Shown piece by piece: positions 16,976 to 26,235 of a stretch of 64,000 nt of DNA (its first letter is position 1; every line of letters begins with the position of its first letter). Source of the stretch: Acidimicrobiia bacterium (GTDB lineage Bacteria > Actinomycetota > Acidimicrobiia > Acidimicrobiales > Poriferisodalaceae); contig JAJDTF010000131.1 in the NCBI GenBank assembly GCA_022827265.1, positions 1 to 64,000 on the forward strand, in the 5' to 3' direction. Position numbers and translations under genes: made by a program. A model generated the notes under the pieces. That model saw only the letters and a list, made by a program, of their open reading frames with translations. It was not told the DNA's origin and did not search any database.

Positions 16976-18694
16976 TTGCGCGCGGCAGATGCCGGGATCG
17001 GCCCGCGTCGCGCCGTGAATCTCCCGCCGTCGTCAGACGCACAGAACTGCACCCAGGCGCCGCGGCGGCGTGCGCGGGTGGCGGTGTTGGCCGCATGGGC
17101 GCTCGCCGCCGTAGCGCCGCTCGCGTTCCTGGCGGTGTTCTTCGCCTACCCGGTGCTCACCGTGGTGGCAGACGGGCTCGACAGTCTCGGCGATCTGCTG
17201 GGGCGCTCGGTGATTCGCGGGGTGATGTGGTTCACCGTCTGGCAGGCCGTCGCGTCGACCGCGCTCACCCTCGCAGTCGGCATACCGGCGGCGGCAGCGC
17301 TGGCGCGGCTGCGACCGAGGACGCGGCGGGTCGTTCGCGCCGTCATCACCGTCCCGTTCGTGCTGCCGACAGTGGTCGTGGCCGGTGCCTTCGAAGCGGT
17401 CTTCGATCGATTCGGTCTCGATGGCGGCACGCTGTCGCTGCACCACACGGTGTGGGCGATCCTGCTGGCGCACGTGTTCTTCAACTACGCCGTGGTCGTG
17501 CGCACGGTCGGCTCGTGGTGGTCCGGCCTCGACGGCCGCAACGCGGATGCAGCGGCGGTGCTCGGCGCGACGCCGCTGCGCGCATTTCGCTACGTGACCT
17601 GGCCGCTGCTGCGGCCGGCAGTCGCGGCGGCCGCGGCGGTCACCTTCCTGTTCTCGTTCACGTCGTTCGGTGTGATCCTGATTCTCGGCGGCCCGACACA
17701 TGCCACCGTCGAGACCGAGATCTACCGGTACGCCATCACGCGGCTCGACTTCGAAACGGCCGCCGCGCTGGCGCTGTGCCAGCTCGTTGCCGTTGCGGCC
17801 CTGGTCGCGCTGGCGGGCGTGGCTGAGCGGCGCCGGGCAGTGGCTCGGCGGGCACCCGGACGAACCGCACCGCGGCGCCGCTGCAGCGTGATCGCTGTCA
17901 ATGCCGTTGTGGCCGTGGTGCTGCTCGGTGTGCCGATCATCACGTTGGTGGAGCGGTCGTTTGCGACCGGTGGCGGATACGGCGTCGCCAACTTCGCCGC
18001 GCTGGCCGATCGCGTGCAGATGCTGCCGACGACCGCGCTCGCTGCGCTGCGCCATTCGCTGGGATTCGCCGTGCTCGCGACTTTGACTGCCACCGGCGTC
18101 GGCGCATTGGCGTCGTTCGTGGTGGTGGGGGGCCGGGCGCACGCCGCGGCGACGGCCCGCGCGATCTGGTTCCGGCGACTTTTCGATGTCGGCTTGACCT
18201 TGCCGCTCGGCGTTTCCGCCGTGACTGTGGGGTTGGGGATGCTGCTGGCGCTCGACACGCCTCCGCTCGAGTTCCGTACGGCGTGGTGGATCATTCCTGT
18301 CGCGCATGCCCTGGTCGGGATGCCGTTCGTCGTCCGCACGCTGGTGCCGACGCTGCGTTCGATCGACGACCGGCTGCGGGAGGCGGCATCGGTGCTCGGT
18401 GCCTCGCCGTTACGCACCCGTCGCGAGGTCGACGTCCCGATTGCGTCGCGAGCGGTGGCGGTGGGTGCGGCGTTCGCCTTCGCCGTGTCACTCGGCGAGT
18501 TCGGGGCCACGGCGTTCCTGCCGCGACGGCCCGACACGCTCACTGCACCGCTCGCGCTGTTCCGGCTGCTCGGCACACCGGGGGAGACGCTGCAGGGTCA
18601 AGCCATGGCTCTCGCCGTCGTGCTCATGGTCGCGACGGCTGCGTCAGTGCTGGTGATCGAAGGCCTGCGCCGCACCGACGAGTCGCTGTTCTAA
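16976..18694 (+). CDS. thiP: Thiamine ABC transporter permease (ThiP-like, fused two-domain)
   Basis: 572 aa with about 12 membrane helices in two homologous halves. Each half has an EAA loop: ADAAAVLGATPLRAFRYVTWP in the first and REAASVLGASPLRTRREVDVP in the second. One chain therefore provides both permease domains, as in ThiP. The start is uncertain: TTG at 16976, or GTG at 17015, which removes a non-hydrophobic N-terminal stretch. No ATPase gene (thiQ) follows; the next gene is convergent, so the ATPase must be encoded elsewhere or shared. Confidence 0.9.
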   Translation: MRAADAGIGPRRAVNLPPSSDAQNCTQAPRRRARVAVLAAWALAAVAPLAFLAVFFAYPVLTVVADGLDSLGDLLGRSVIRGVMWFTVWQAVASTALTLAVGIPAAAALARLRPRTRRVVRAVITVPFVLPTVVVAGAFEAVFDRFGLDGGTLSLHHTVWAILLAHVFFNYAVVVRTVGSWWSGLDGRNADAAAVLGATPLRAFRYVTWPLLRPAVAAAAAVTFLFSFTSFGVILILGGPTHATVETEIYRYAITRLDFETAAALALCQLVAVAALVALAGVAERRRAVARRAPGRTAPRRRCSVIAVNAVVAVVLLGVPIITLVERSFATGGGYGVANFAALADRVQMLPTTALAALRHSLGFAVLATLTATGVGALASFVVVGGRAHAAATARAIWFRRLFDVGLTLPLGVSAVTVGLGMLLALDTPPLEFRTAWWIIPVAHALVGMPFVVRTLVPTLRSIDDRLREAASVLGASPLRTRREVDVPIASRAVAVGAAFAFAVSLGEFGATAFLPRRPDTLTAPLALFRLLGTPGETLQGQAMALAVVLMVATAASVLVIEGLRRTDESLF

Positions 18695-18705
18695 CGACGG
18701 GCGAT

Positions 18706-20838
18706 TCAGCTACGCAGTGCGGGATGATCGACGAAGTGATCGAGCGCGTCGGGGTCGTCGATGGCTTCGACGTTGGCCACCGGTCGGCCCTCCACGACGT
18801 CCCGAATCGCCAGCTCCACCAGCTTGCCCGACCGGGTCCGGGGGATCGCCGACACCTGGGCGATGACCGCGGGCACATGCCGGGGTGATGCGCCCGAACG
18901 GATCTGCGAGCGGATCCTGCCGATCAGTTCGTCGTCGAGCGTCACGCCGTCGCGCAGCTTCACGAACAGCACGACCCGGGTGTCCGCGCTGGCTGTGGAG
19001 CCGTCGTCGCTCAAGACCCGCTGGCCGATCACCACGCTCTCGAGCACCTCGTCGATCCGGTCGACCTGGCGGTAGATCTCCGCGGTGCCGATGCGCACCC
19101 CGCCGGGGTTCAGCGTGGCGTCGGATCGCCCGCTGATGATGATCCCCCCGCTCGGCGTCCATTCGGCGAAGTCGCCGTGATGCCACACTCCCTCGAAGCG
19201 TTCGAAGTAGGCGGATCGGTAGCGCGCGTCGTCGGGGTCGTCCCAGAACTGCAGCGGCATGGACACGAACGCGTTGCGGCACACCAGCTCACCCTGCGCG
19301 CCGGCGCCGAGCGACGCGCCGTCGGCATCGGCCACGTCGACGTCGAGGCCGAGCGCAGCCGCCTGGATCTCGCCGCGGTGCACCGGGCCCGTCGGGTCGC
19401 CGATCACGAAACCGCCGCAGATGTCGGTGCCCCCTGAGAACGACGCCAGGTGAACGTCGGACTTGACCTGGGAGTACACCCAGTCGAAGCCCTCGGGCGC
19501 CAAGGGCGAGCCGGTCGATGCGATGGTGCGCACGGTGTCGAGCGCATGTGTCTGTGCGGGCCGCAGGCCGGCCTTCATCGCGCCTTCGATGAACTTGGCG
19601 CTGACGCCGAGCAGCGTGACGCCCCAGTCGTCGGCCACGTCGAACAGCCGCGCTGGGCTGGGGTGGAACGGCGACCCGTCGTACAGCACCAGCGATGCTC
19701 CGCTCGCCAGCCCGGCGACGAGCCAGTTCCACATCATCCAGCCGGTGGTGGTGAAGTACATGACCCGATCGCCGGGCCGCACGTCGAAGTGCAGCCGCTG
19801 CTCGCTCCACAGCTTGAGCAGCGCGCCGCCCGCCCGGTGCACGATGCACTTCGGCTTCCCGGTGGTGCCTGACGAGTAGAGGATGTACACCGGCTGGTCG
19901 AAACCGAGCCGCTCGAACGTCAGGTCGTCGCCGGTGGCTGCGCGATGAGGCGCCAGCCACTCGCTCCACGATGTCGCCGACCCAGACTCATCGCCTGATG
20001 GTGCGGGTGCGCTGCGGTCGTACGGCGCGATGACGAGCCGCCGCAGCGACCCCGACCCGCTGGAGGTACCGAGGCTGGCGGCCACCTCAGTCGCCTTGGC
20101 AGCGGTGTGATGGCGCACGCCGTTGTAGTAGTAGCCGTCGACGGCAACCATGACGGTCGGGGAGATCTGGCCGAAGCGGTCGAGCACGCCGTCGATGCCG
20201 AAATCGGGGCTGACCGACGAGTACACAGCGCCCAGCGATGCTGTGGCCAGGAACACGATGAGCGCTTCGGGGCCGTTGGGCAGCATCGTGGCGACCCGGT
20301 CGCCCTGGCCGACCCCGTCGGCTGCCAGCGCCCGCTGGCACGCTGCCACCTCAGCCCGCAGCTCGCCGTGGGTCATGGTCAGCTGTGCTGCGTCCTCGCC
20401 GATGAACACCAGAGCGGTGTCACCGGGCTGCGGCCCGCCCGCCGCGACCGGCCGCAGGTAGTGCTCGGCAATGTTCAGGCTGGACCCGGCGAAGAACTCC
20501 AGACCAGGGCCCGGCTTCGCTTCGGCGCCCGGCGCCGAGGCAGCACTGCCCAGAGTGTCAGCCCCACCGGCCGAGATGATGCCGTGCTGCGCCGCAGTTG
20601 CGACGAATTGCGGACCGAGCTCGCCGATGCCGTCGCAGAATTCCCACACGGCGCGCCAGAACGCTCCGGGATGCTGCACGGACCACGCGTGCAGATCCGC
20701 ATAGGTGTTGCGGTCGAGCCCGATGCCGACCTGCTCGGCGAACTGCCAGAGCTGGGTCGAGCGCCGTCGCCGGTCATCGGGCCGCCACAGCACGGCATCG
20801 GCGTCGCTCGGACTACGGGAATCGGGTGCGCTGGCCAT
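18706..20838 (-). CDS. aacS: Acetoacetyl-CoA synthetase
   Basis: An AMP-forming ligase that activates acetoacetate. The 710-aa product has the ANL superfamily core motif YSSGTTGKPKCIVH, HHGDFAEW with the adenylate-binding Asp, SGRSDATLNPGGVRIG and the end RTRSGKLVELAI with the catalytic Lys. The N-terminus (VLWRPDDRRRRSTQLWQF, ADLHAWSVQHPGAFW) and the IYVL-like GGTDICGGFV segment are typical of AacS rather than acetyl-CoA synthetase. ATG at 20838 is chosen over an upstream in-frame start that adds 59 unconserved residues. About 60 residues longer than most AacS, partly from Ala/Gly-rich insertions. Confidence 0.92.
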   Translation of the reverse strand: MASAPDSRSPSDADAVLWRPDDRRRRSTQLWQFAEQVGIGLDRNTYADLHAWSVQHPGAFWRAVWEFCDGIGELGPQFVATAAQHGIISAGGADTLGSAASAPGAEAKPGPGLEFFAGSSLNIAEHYLRPVAAGGPQPGDTALVFIGEDAAQLTMTHGELRAEVAACQRALAADGVGQGDRVATMLPNGPEALIVFLATASLGAVYSSVSPDFGIDGVLDRFGQISPTVMVAVDGYYYNGVRHHTAAKATEVAASLGTSSGSGSLRRLVIAPYDRSAPAPSGDESGSATSWSEWLAPHRAATGDDLTFERLGFDQPVYILYSSGTTGKPKCIVHRAGGALLKLWSEQRLHFDVRPGDRVMYFTTTGWMMWNWLVAGLASGASLVLYDGSPFHPSPARLFDVADDWGVTLLGVSAKFIEGAMKAGLRPAQTHALDTVRTIASTGSPLAPEGFDWVYSQVKSDVHLASFSGGTDICGGFVIGDPTGPVHRGEIQAAALGLDVDVADADGASLGAGAQGELVCRNAFVSMPLQFWDDPDDARYRSAYFERFEGVWHHGDFAEWTPSGGIIISGRSDATLNPGGVRIGTAEIYRQVDRIDEVLESVVIGQRVLSDDGSTASADTRVVLFVKLRDGVTLDDELIGRIRSQIRSGASPRHVPAVIAQVSAIPRTRSGKLVELAIRDVVEGRPVANVEAIDDPDALDHFVDHPALRS

Positions 20839-21004
20839 CGAGCGCAAGCTACCCAAGGGCAGTGACGCGCATCGATCTGACCGTCCGGCAGCCACCACCG
20901 TCGCGAGAAAGCCGGCAGCGCCCCAATCGGCTGCGAAGCACCGGTTTCGCGGCGGGTGTGCGCAAGCTGACACGCTGCGAGGGACGCGGGTAGGGTCGCC
21001 GCGC

Positions 21005-21784
21005 ATGGACGGCATCTGCGACGACCTTCAGGCAGAGAACGACGCGCTCGGCGACGTGGTCGGTGGCCTCAGCGAGGAGCAGTGGCGCCTGCCCACGCCC
21101 GCAGAGGGCTGGGACAGCCGCGAGACGATGGTGCACCTGGGCATGACCGACTGGGTGGCAACGGTGGCCGTGGTCGATCCCGAGCACTTCGACGACTTCA
21201 AGGCAGCTGCGGCGCGGGGCGAGATGGATCTGCACACCGCAGCCGGGTTCGACTTCGCCTCCATGTCCGGGGCGGAGATCTGGGACTGGCTGTGCGCTGA
21301 ACGATCCAAGATGCTGGACGCCGTGCGCCCGCTCCACCCCAAGGACCGGATTCCCTGGTTCGGACCCTCCATGGGGGCGCTGTCGTTCGTGACCGCCCGG
21401 CTCATGGAGACCTGGTCGCACGGGCATGACGTAGCCGACACCCACGGACGGGAGCTGCCACGCACCGATCGACTGCGTCATGTCGCCCACATCGGGGTGA
21501 GCACGCGCGGCTGGAGCTACGCCAATCGGGGCCTCGAGGTGCCCGACGGTCCGGTACGTGTCGAGCTGGATGCCCCGAGCGGGGACGTGTGGACGTGGGG
21601 ACCCGAAGATGCGGCCGACAGAGTGAGCGGCGACGCCTACGAGTTCTGCCTCGCGGTCACCCAGCGGCGCCACCACACCGAGACGGGCCTGTCGGTCACC
21701 GGCCCGCTGGCGACAGGGTGGATGGACATCGCCCAGGCATTCGCCGGGCCGCCGACCGACGCCGAGAGCCGTCGCGCCGCTTGA
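21005..21784 (+). CDS. TIGR03084-family metal-binding protein (DinB/MDMPI-like)
   Basis: 259 aa resembling the actinobacterial TIGR03084 family within the DinB/mycothiol-dependent maleylpyruvate isomerase superfamily. Visible features are the start ICDDLQAENDALGDVV, LSEEQWRLPTPAEGWD, the metal-ligand-like His in ETMVHLGMTDW and the second site LMETWSHGHDVAD. Members bind a divalent metal through three His in a four-helix bundle and may use mycothiol, which this organism can probably make (mshC at 45.5 kb). Reaction unknown. Divergent from aacS. Confidence 0.8.
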   Translation: MDGICDDLQAENDALGDVVGGLSEEQWRLPTPAEGWDSRETMVHLGMTDWVATVAVVDPEHFDDFKAAAARGEMDLHTAAGFDFASMSGAEIWDWLCAERSKMLDAVRPLHPKDRIPWFGPSMGALSFVTARLMETWSHGHDVADTHGRELPRTDRLRHVAHIGVSTRGWSYANRGLEVPDGPVRVELDAPSGDVWTWGPEDAADRVSGDAYEFCLAVTQRRHHTETGLSVTGPLATGWMDIAQAFAGPPTDAESRRAA

Positions 21785-21789
21785 GCAGT

Positions 21790-21891
21790 GTGCTGATGCG
21801 CGCCGAGAGCCCTGCGCTGAGGCGCGTCCGGGAGGCGCGGTGCTGAAGCGCGCCCAGAGGGCATTGTGCTGAGGCGCGGCCAGGGGGCACC
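21790..21891 (+). repeat. Four tandem ~26-bp imperfect repeats ending at the coaE start
   Basis: Units begin GTGCTGA (21790), GCGCTGA (21814), GTGCTGA (21840) and GTGCTGA (21866); the last three are exactly 26 nt. Each continues NGCGCG(T/C)CC then a purine-rich tail such as GAGAG, GGGAGG, AGAGGG or AGGGGG. The next GTGCTGA in register (21892) is the coaE start codon itself. Every unit supplies a GTG with an upstream purine-rich tract, so copy number could affect coaE translation. Confidence 0.75.
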
Positions 21892-22518
21892 GTGCTGATC
21901 GTCGGTCTGACTGGCGGCATCGGTGCCGGCAAGAGCACTGTCGCGCGGCTGCTCGGCTCCCATGGTGCAGCGGTCGTTGACGTCGACGCGCTCGGGCGAG
22001 AGATCATCGCCCAAGGAGGCACAGCCGTCGAGCCAGTACTCGAGCGATTCGGCGACCACCTGCGTGCATCGGACGGCGGCATCGACCGTCCTGCGCTCGC
22101 ATCGATCGTGTTCAACGATCCCGACGAGCTCGCAGCTCTCAACGAGATCAGCCATCCGGCGATCAACGAGCTCCTCGACGAACGGATCGAGTCCATCGGC
22201 GAGGCTGGCGCGACCGATGTCGTCGTGCTCGACATGGCAGTGCTCACCGAGAGCACGCTGGGCCGCAACACCCGCTTCCCCTACGAGATCGTGGTCACCG
22301 TCGAGGCGCCGCCCGACATACGGCTGGAGCGGCTCATCGAGCGCGGCATGACCTCCGTAGATGCCAAGGCGCGACTGGTTTCCCAGGCAACCGACGAGCA
22401 GCGACGCGAAGTATCCAACTTCGTCATCGGAAACGGCGGTGGGAGCGACGAGTTGGCCGATGCCACGACGAAGCTGTGGGATGCCTTGCGCCGGCTGGCG
22501 GAAGAGCGCGCTGCATGA
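21892..22518 (+). CDS. coaE: Dephospho-CoA kinase
   Basis: Phosphorylates the 3'-hydroxyl of dephospho-CoA, the last step of CoA synthesis. 208 aa with P-loop GGIGAGKS (residues 8-15), VVDVDALGREI, HPAINELLDERI and VEAPPDIRLERLIERGM. Normal family length. Start GTG at 21892 is in register with the upstream 26-bp repeats and preceded by AGGGGG. Coupled by ATGA to the next gene. Confidence 0.94.
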   Translation: MLIVGLTGGIGAGKSTVARLLGSHGAAVVDVDALGREIIAQGGTAVEPVLERFGDHLRASDGGIDRPALASIVFNDPDELAALNEISHPAINELLDERIESIGEAGATDVVVLDMAVLTESTLGRNTRFPYEIVVTVEAPPDIRLERLIERGMTSVDAKARLVSQATDEQRREVSNFVIGNGGGSDELADATTKLWDALRRLAEERAA

Positions 22519-23372
22519 GCCGCGAAGCGCCCCCGCCCGCTCGCTACCCGCCGCAGAACCACATCCTCCGGCACTTGCGCCTCAGCCATCAGATGAGGGG
22601 TGACGGCACGCTGACTGCCACCATGCCGATCCTCGACGACCTCGCCGACGGTCCCCTGGCCGAGGGAGGCTGGCTGCGGCTCGGCGCGGTGGCCACGCTG
22701 GTGGACTCGGTGGCGGGACATCACGCCGTGCTGCAGGTGACGCCCGACTGGTCCGCCACGCTGCACCTGTCGACGGTGCTGGCTGCCCGCGCCGAGGGCG
22801 AGGTGGTGACCGCCCGGTGCTCGCCGCTGCGGGTCGGTCGGAACCAAGTCGTTACCGAGACCTCGGTGACCGACGAAGCGGGAACCGAGATTGCCCGCTC
22901 GACGTGCACCTACGCGCGCCTTCCCCGGCGCGACGACACGCCGGTCGTGGATTCCACAGCGCGCGAGAACACGGTGGACTACCGGGAGGACCACGAGCTC
23001 GACCCTCGGCCAGCACTGGACGATTACCTGCAGATCACGCCGGTGCCCGGGGAGCCGCACATCGAGCTGCCGATGCACAACCGCATCCGCAACTCGTTCG
23101 GCTCCCTGCAAGGAGGCGCGTCGATCGTGGTGGCCGAAGTCATGAGCACCCACCTTGCGGATATGTGCGACGGCGGTCAGCGAGGGTCTCGTTGCGTGTT
23201 CGCCGATGTGCACTTCCTGGCGCCGGGCCGCGGCGGACCGTTTCGCGTCGACGGCGAAGTACTCGCACGCACCGGTCACCTGGTGACGACCCGCACCCGG
23301 ATCTTCGAAACCGCCGGCAACACTGACCGGCTGCTGCAAACCGCCACTGCGACGGCTGCCTACCTCGACTGA
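22515..23372 (+). CDS. Tandem hotdog-fold thioesterase-like protein
   Basis: 285 aa with two hotdog-type halves. The first (residues 35-140) includes GGWLRLGAVATLVDSVAGHHAV and TLHLSTVLAARAEGEV; the second (170-285) includes MHNRIRNSFGSLQGGASIVV and DVHFLAPGRGGPFRVDGEV. Such PaaI-like proteins hydrolyse acyl-CoA thioesters. The start ATG at 22515 overlaps the coaE stop (ATGA). The substrate is unknown; adjacency to coaE is typical of co-transcription rather than proof of shared pathway. Confidence 0.82.
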   Translation: MSREAPPPARYPPQNHILRHLRLSHQMRGDGTLTATMPILDDLADGPLAEGGWLRLGAVATLVDSVAGHHAVLQVTPDWSATLHLSTVLAARAEGEVVTARCSPLRVGRNQVVTETSVTDEAGTEIARSTCTYARLPRRDDTPVVDSTARENTVDYREDHELDPRPALDDYLQITPVPGEPHIELPMHNRIRNSFGSLQGGASIVVAEVMSTHLADMCDGGQRGSRCVFADVHFLAPGRGGPFRVDGEVLARTGHLVTTRTRIFETAGNTDRLLQTATATAAYLD

Positions 23373-23431
23373 GCGAGCTGGGCCGAAAATGGGCATGCCG
23401 CGTGTCACACCGGCCCTCTACCGTGCAGGGC

Positions 23432-24349
23432 ATGACCACACCGCCGCACAACGCTCCGGCCCGGCCCCGGCCCGGCTTGCCGCGGCTGGCAGCGTTCGAT
23501 GTGGACGGCACCCTGATCAACCGCCAGGGCGTGCTCACCGAGCGGACTGCTTCGGCGCTTCAAGCGCTTGCCACGGCGGGCGTCATCACCGCCTTGGCCA
23601 CCGGTCGACCGTGGCCGCAAGCCCAGTCGGTCGTGCGCCAGGCGTCGGGCGTGTCGTACGCGGTGTGTCTCAATGGGGCGGTGGTGATGGACGCCGTCGC
23701 GGGCGAGCAGATCGCCGACCGCGCGATGACGCACATCGAGGCCATCGAGGCGGCAGAGATTGCCCGCAAGCTGGTGCCAGACGTGCGGTTCGGGCTCGAC
23801 ATGGCCGACGGCCGGCACGTGTGGGAGCACGACTTCGCTCCCGCCATGCCCGTCGACCTGCTTGCAGACATCAGCGTTGAACGCGTCGACGATGCACTCA
23901 GCGCTGTCGACGGGCCAGTCCTGACGTGGCTGGTGCATGCGCCGAGTGTCGACACGCTGGCGATCATCGACGAGCTGTCGCCGGAGATGCCGCTCGGCAC
24001 CGAGATTCGTCCGTCCGGCTTGGACATGGCCGAGATCGCGGCTGCCGGGGTGAATAAATCAGCGGGGCTGGAGATCATCTGCCAGCGCTACGGCTTCGAC
24101 GCCGCAGACGTCCTGGCATTCGGCGATGGGCTGAACGACATCGACATGCTGCGCTGGGCCGGTCAGGCGGTCGCGATGTCCAACGCTCCCGACTCGGTCC
24201 ACGATGCGGCCGACCGGATCGCACCGAGCAACGAGGACGATGGCGTTGCCGTCGTCGTCGAGGCGATGCTTGCCTCCGAAAGCGGGCCGCCGGCTGGGAG
24301 CGACGGCGTGTTCGCTGCTGCGCCGCACGACGGGAGGTCTGATGGCTGA
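23432..24349 (+). CDS. HAD-superfamily hydrolase, Cof/IIB type
   Basis: 305 aa: motif I AAFDVDGTL with both Asp, motif II ATGRPW, the C2B cap in the middle, motif III Lys in VNKSAGL and motif IV FGDGLNDIDML. Cof-type phosphatases act on sugar phosphates or cofactor phosphates. ATG at 23432 is favoured; a GTG at 23402 would add 10 residues. The stop overlaps the next gene by 8 nt. Confidence 0.88.
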   Translation: MTTPPHNAPARPRPGLPRLAAFDVDGTLINRQGVLTERTASALQALATAGVITALATGRPWPQAQSVVRQASGVSYAVCLNGAVVMDAVAGEQIADRAMTHIEAIEAAEIARKLVPDVRFGLDMADGRHVWEHDFAPAMPVDLLADISVERVDDALSAVDGPVLTWLVHAPSVDTLAIIDELSPEMPLGTEIRPSGLDMAEIAAAGVNKSAGLEIICQRYGFDAADVLAFGDGLNDIDMLRWAGQAVAMSNAPDSVHDAADRIAPSNEDDGVAVVVEAMLASESGPPAGSDGVFAAAPHDGRSDG

Positions 24350-24803
24350 GGAGGAGCGCCGTTCGGTATGGGAGCGAATGCGCCGCGGCATGGCCGACCA
24401 CAACGCCAAGGCCCCGCGCACGCCCATGGGCATGCCCGAAGTTGTCGATGACGACGACGCGACCGACGCTGCGGATGACACGCCCGACGGAGCGACCGCC
24501 GAACTCGTGCTGGAGCGCATCCATCACTACCGGGACACCATCCGCAGCTACCAGGTTCTCATTGAGAACCAGCGAGTCGGGCAGGTCCGCGACGACCAGA
24601 CCGAGCACTTCGTACTGCGTCCAGGCAGCTACACGCTGCGGCTGCAACTGCTGTGGATCTTCAGCCCCAGAGTGGTCGTCGAGCTGCCCGCCGGCACCGA
24701 GACGCGTCTGATCTGTGGCCCCAACGGAGGGATCCTGCAAGCGTGGCGCCTCTTCTTCGCCCCGACGACGGCGATCTTCCTCCGCATGGCGGAGGAAGCG
24801 TGA
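24342..24803 (+). CDS. Hypothetical protein (153 aa), beta-rich
   Basis: The N-terminal 50 residues are charged and probably disordered (MAEEERRSVWERMRRGMA, then an acidic run DDDDATDAADD). The remainder looks beta-rich with a hydrophobic stretch (YQVLIENQRVGQVRDDQTEH, GSYTLRLQLLWIFSPRVVVE). GGGAGG precedes the ATG. It overlaps the HAD gene by 8 nt. The end runs into the first copy of a 29-bp repeat, which supplies its stop codon. No family recognised. Confidence 0.7.
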   Translation: MAEEERRSVWERMRRGMADHNAKAPRTPMGMPEVVDDDDATDAADDTPDGATAELVLERIHHYRDTIRSYQVLIENQRVGQVRDDQTEHFVLRPGSYTLRLQLLWIFSPRVVVELPAGTETRLICGPNGGILQAWRLFFAPTTAIFLRMAEEA

Positions 24804-24845
24804 TGCAGTCTCCGCTTGGCGGAGGAAGCGTGATGCAGTCTCCGC
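24787..24845 (+). repeat. Two perfect 29-bp direct repeats, each able to form a hairpin
   Basis: Identical 29-mers start at 24787 and 24817 (period 30). Each begins TGGCGGAGGAAGCGTGATGC and ends GTCTCCGC, so GCGGAG and CTCCGC can pair within a unit. The first copy contains the stop codon of the upstream gene. Perfect identity suggests recent duplication. Confidence 0.85.
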
Positions 24846-24891
24846 CCTGCAGCCGAAGCCTGAGCAGGGGTCAACGGTAGGGTTCGCCGCC

Positions 24892-26169
24892 ATGAGCGAT
24901 CGGCGGAAATCTGTGAGTGCAACGTCGAGCGACGAGCTCAGGTCCGAGCTCGATGCCTGGCTCGCGGACAACTGGGATCCCGAAGCCAGCGTGCGGGAAT
25001 GGTGGCAGCGCCTGGCTGCAGCCGGACTGTCGAACCCGACGCTGCCCGAGCCGCACGGCCGGAGCTGGGGCCGCAGCGAGACACGGGTACTGGTCGAAGC
25101 GATGCGTGCCGCCGGTGCCATCGGGGCACCGGCAGGGCTGGGCATGCTGCTGGCGGCACCCACCGTCCTCGAGCACGGCACACCCGAACAGATCGAGCGC
25201 TTCGTGCCGGCCATTCTGAGCGGCACCGAATCGTGGTGCCAGCTCTTCTCAGAGCCCGGAGCGGGCAGCGACCTCGCCGGCCTGCAAACCAAAGCCATCC
25301 GCGACGGCGACGAATGGATCGTCACCGGCCAGAAGGTGTGGACCTCTGAGGGCGCGCACGCAGATCTCGGCATGCTGGTCGCGCGCACCGACCCTGAAGC
25401 CCCCAAGCACCGGGGCCTCACTTGGTTCGCCTTCGAGATGGACCAGGACGGCGTGGAGGTTCGGCCGCTGCGCGAGATGACCGGCCGGTCGCTGTTCAAC
25501 GAGGTGTTCATCGACGGGGCACGGGTGCCCAATGCGAATGTCATCGGCGAGCTGAACGACGGCTGGCGGGTGACCAATACAACGCTCATGGTTGAGCGGG
25601 CGGGCATCGGCGGCAGCCATGGCCTCGCATTCGCAGCGGCGCATCCCGGCTCCATAGCCGGTCACCTCGACCGGCCAGCCGGCACGTTTCGCGGCAAGCG
25701 GCTCCCGCTGGCAGCTGGAGGAGTGGGCCCCGGCACGTTCAACCAGCTCAGCGAAGAAGCTCGCACCCGCGGCCGTGAAGGCGACCCGGTCGTCCGCCAA
25801 GAACTTGCGGCGCTGCACACCGATCTCGAGGTGATGCGGCTGTCGGCGATGCGCAGTCGCCAGAAATCCCAGCGCACCGGCGGCGAAGGCAACCTGGCGA
25901 AGCTGCGCATGACAGCGGCCCTCCGCCGCGCCCGGTCGCTCGCGAGCACCATCCTCGGCGCGGACATGACCCTGTGGGGCGACGAAGCTGCGACCAGCGG
26001 CGTGCTGCAGGAGATGGCGGTCTTCTCGCCGGCGCCGTCGATCTATGGCGGCACCGACGAGATCCAGCGGAACATCCTCGGCGAACGGGTCCTGGGTCTC
26101 CCCAGAGAGCCCGGCCCCGATCCGGCTACGCCGTTTCGGGAACTTGCCCAGAACGCCACGTCTTGGTAG
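24892..26169 (+). CDS. Acyl-CoA dehydrogenase
   Basis: A flavoprotein that oxidises an acyl-CoA to the enoyl-CoA. 425 aa with the FAD/substrate-binding motif WCQLFSEPGAGSDLAGL, VTGQKVWTSEGAHAD and the C-terminal PAPSIYGGTDEIQRNILGER. The first ~25 residues are polar. ATG at 24892 is used because the upstream in-frame extension is made of the translated 29-bp repeats. Chain-length preference cannot be assigned; the sequence resembles the FadE subgroup used for sterol or branched substrates only generally. Confidence 0.92.
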   Translation: MSDRRKSVSATSSDELRSELDAWLADNWDPEASVREWWQRLAAAGLSNPTLPEPHGRSWGRSETRVLVEAMRAAGAIGAPAGLGMLLAAPTVLEHGTPEQIERFVPAILSGTESWCQLFSEPGAGSDLAGLQTKAIRDGDEWIVTGQKVWTSEGAHADLGMLVARTDPEAPKHRGLTWFAFEMDQDGVEVRPLREMTGRSLFNEVFIDGARVPNANVIGELNDGWRVTNTTLMVERAGIGGSHGLAFAAAHPGSIAGHLDRPAGTFRGKRLPLAAGGVGPGTFNQLSEEARTRGREGDPVVRQELAALHTDLEVMRLSAMRSRQKSQRTGGEGNLAKLRMTAALRRARSLASTILGADMTLWGDEAATSGVLQEMAVFSPAPSIYGGTDEIQRNILGERVLGLPREPGPDPATPFRELAQNATSW

Positions 26170-26235
26170 AGCGCTGGACCTTGCTCGTGGCTATCGGGGA
26201 GCGCAGGCCCAGCGAGCGGCACAGAATGTGAAGCG

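Noticed and set aside
24075-25655. 526-codon minus-strand frame opposite the acyl-CoA dehydrogenase
   Set aside because: No family features; overlaps well-supported plus-strand genes (HAD, 153-aa gene, dehydrogenase).
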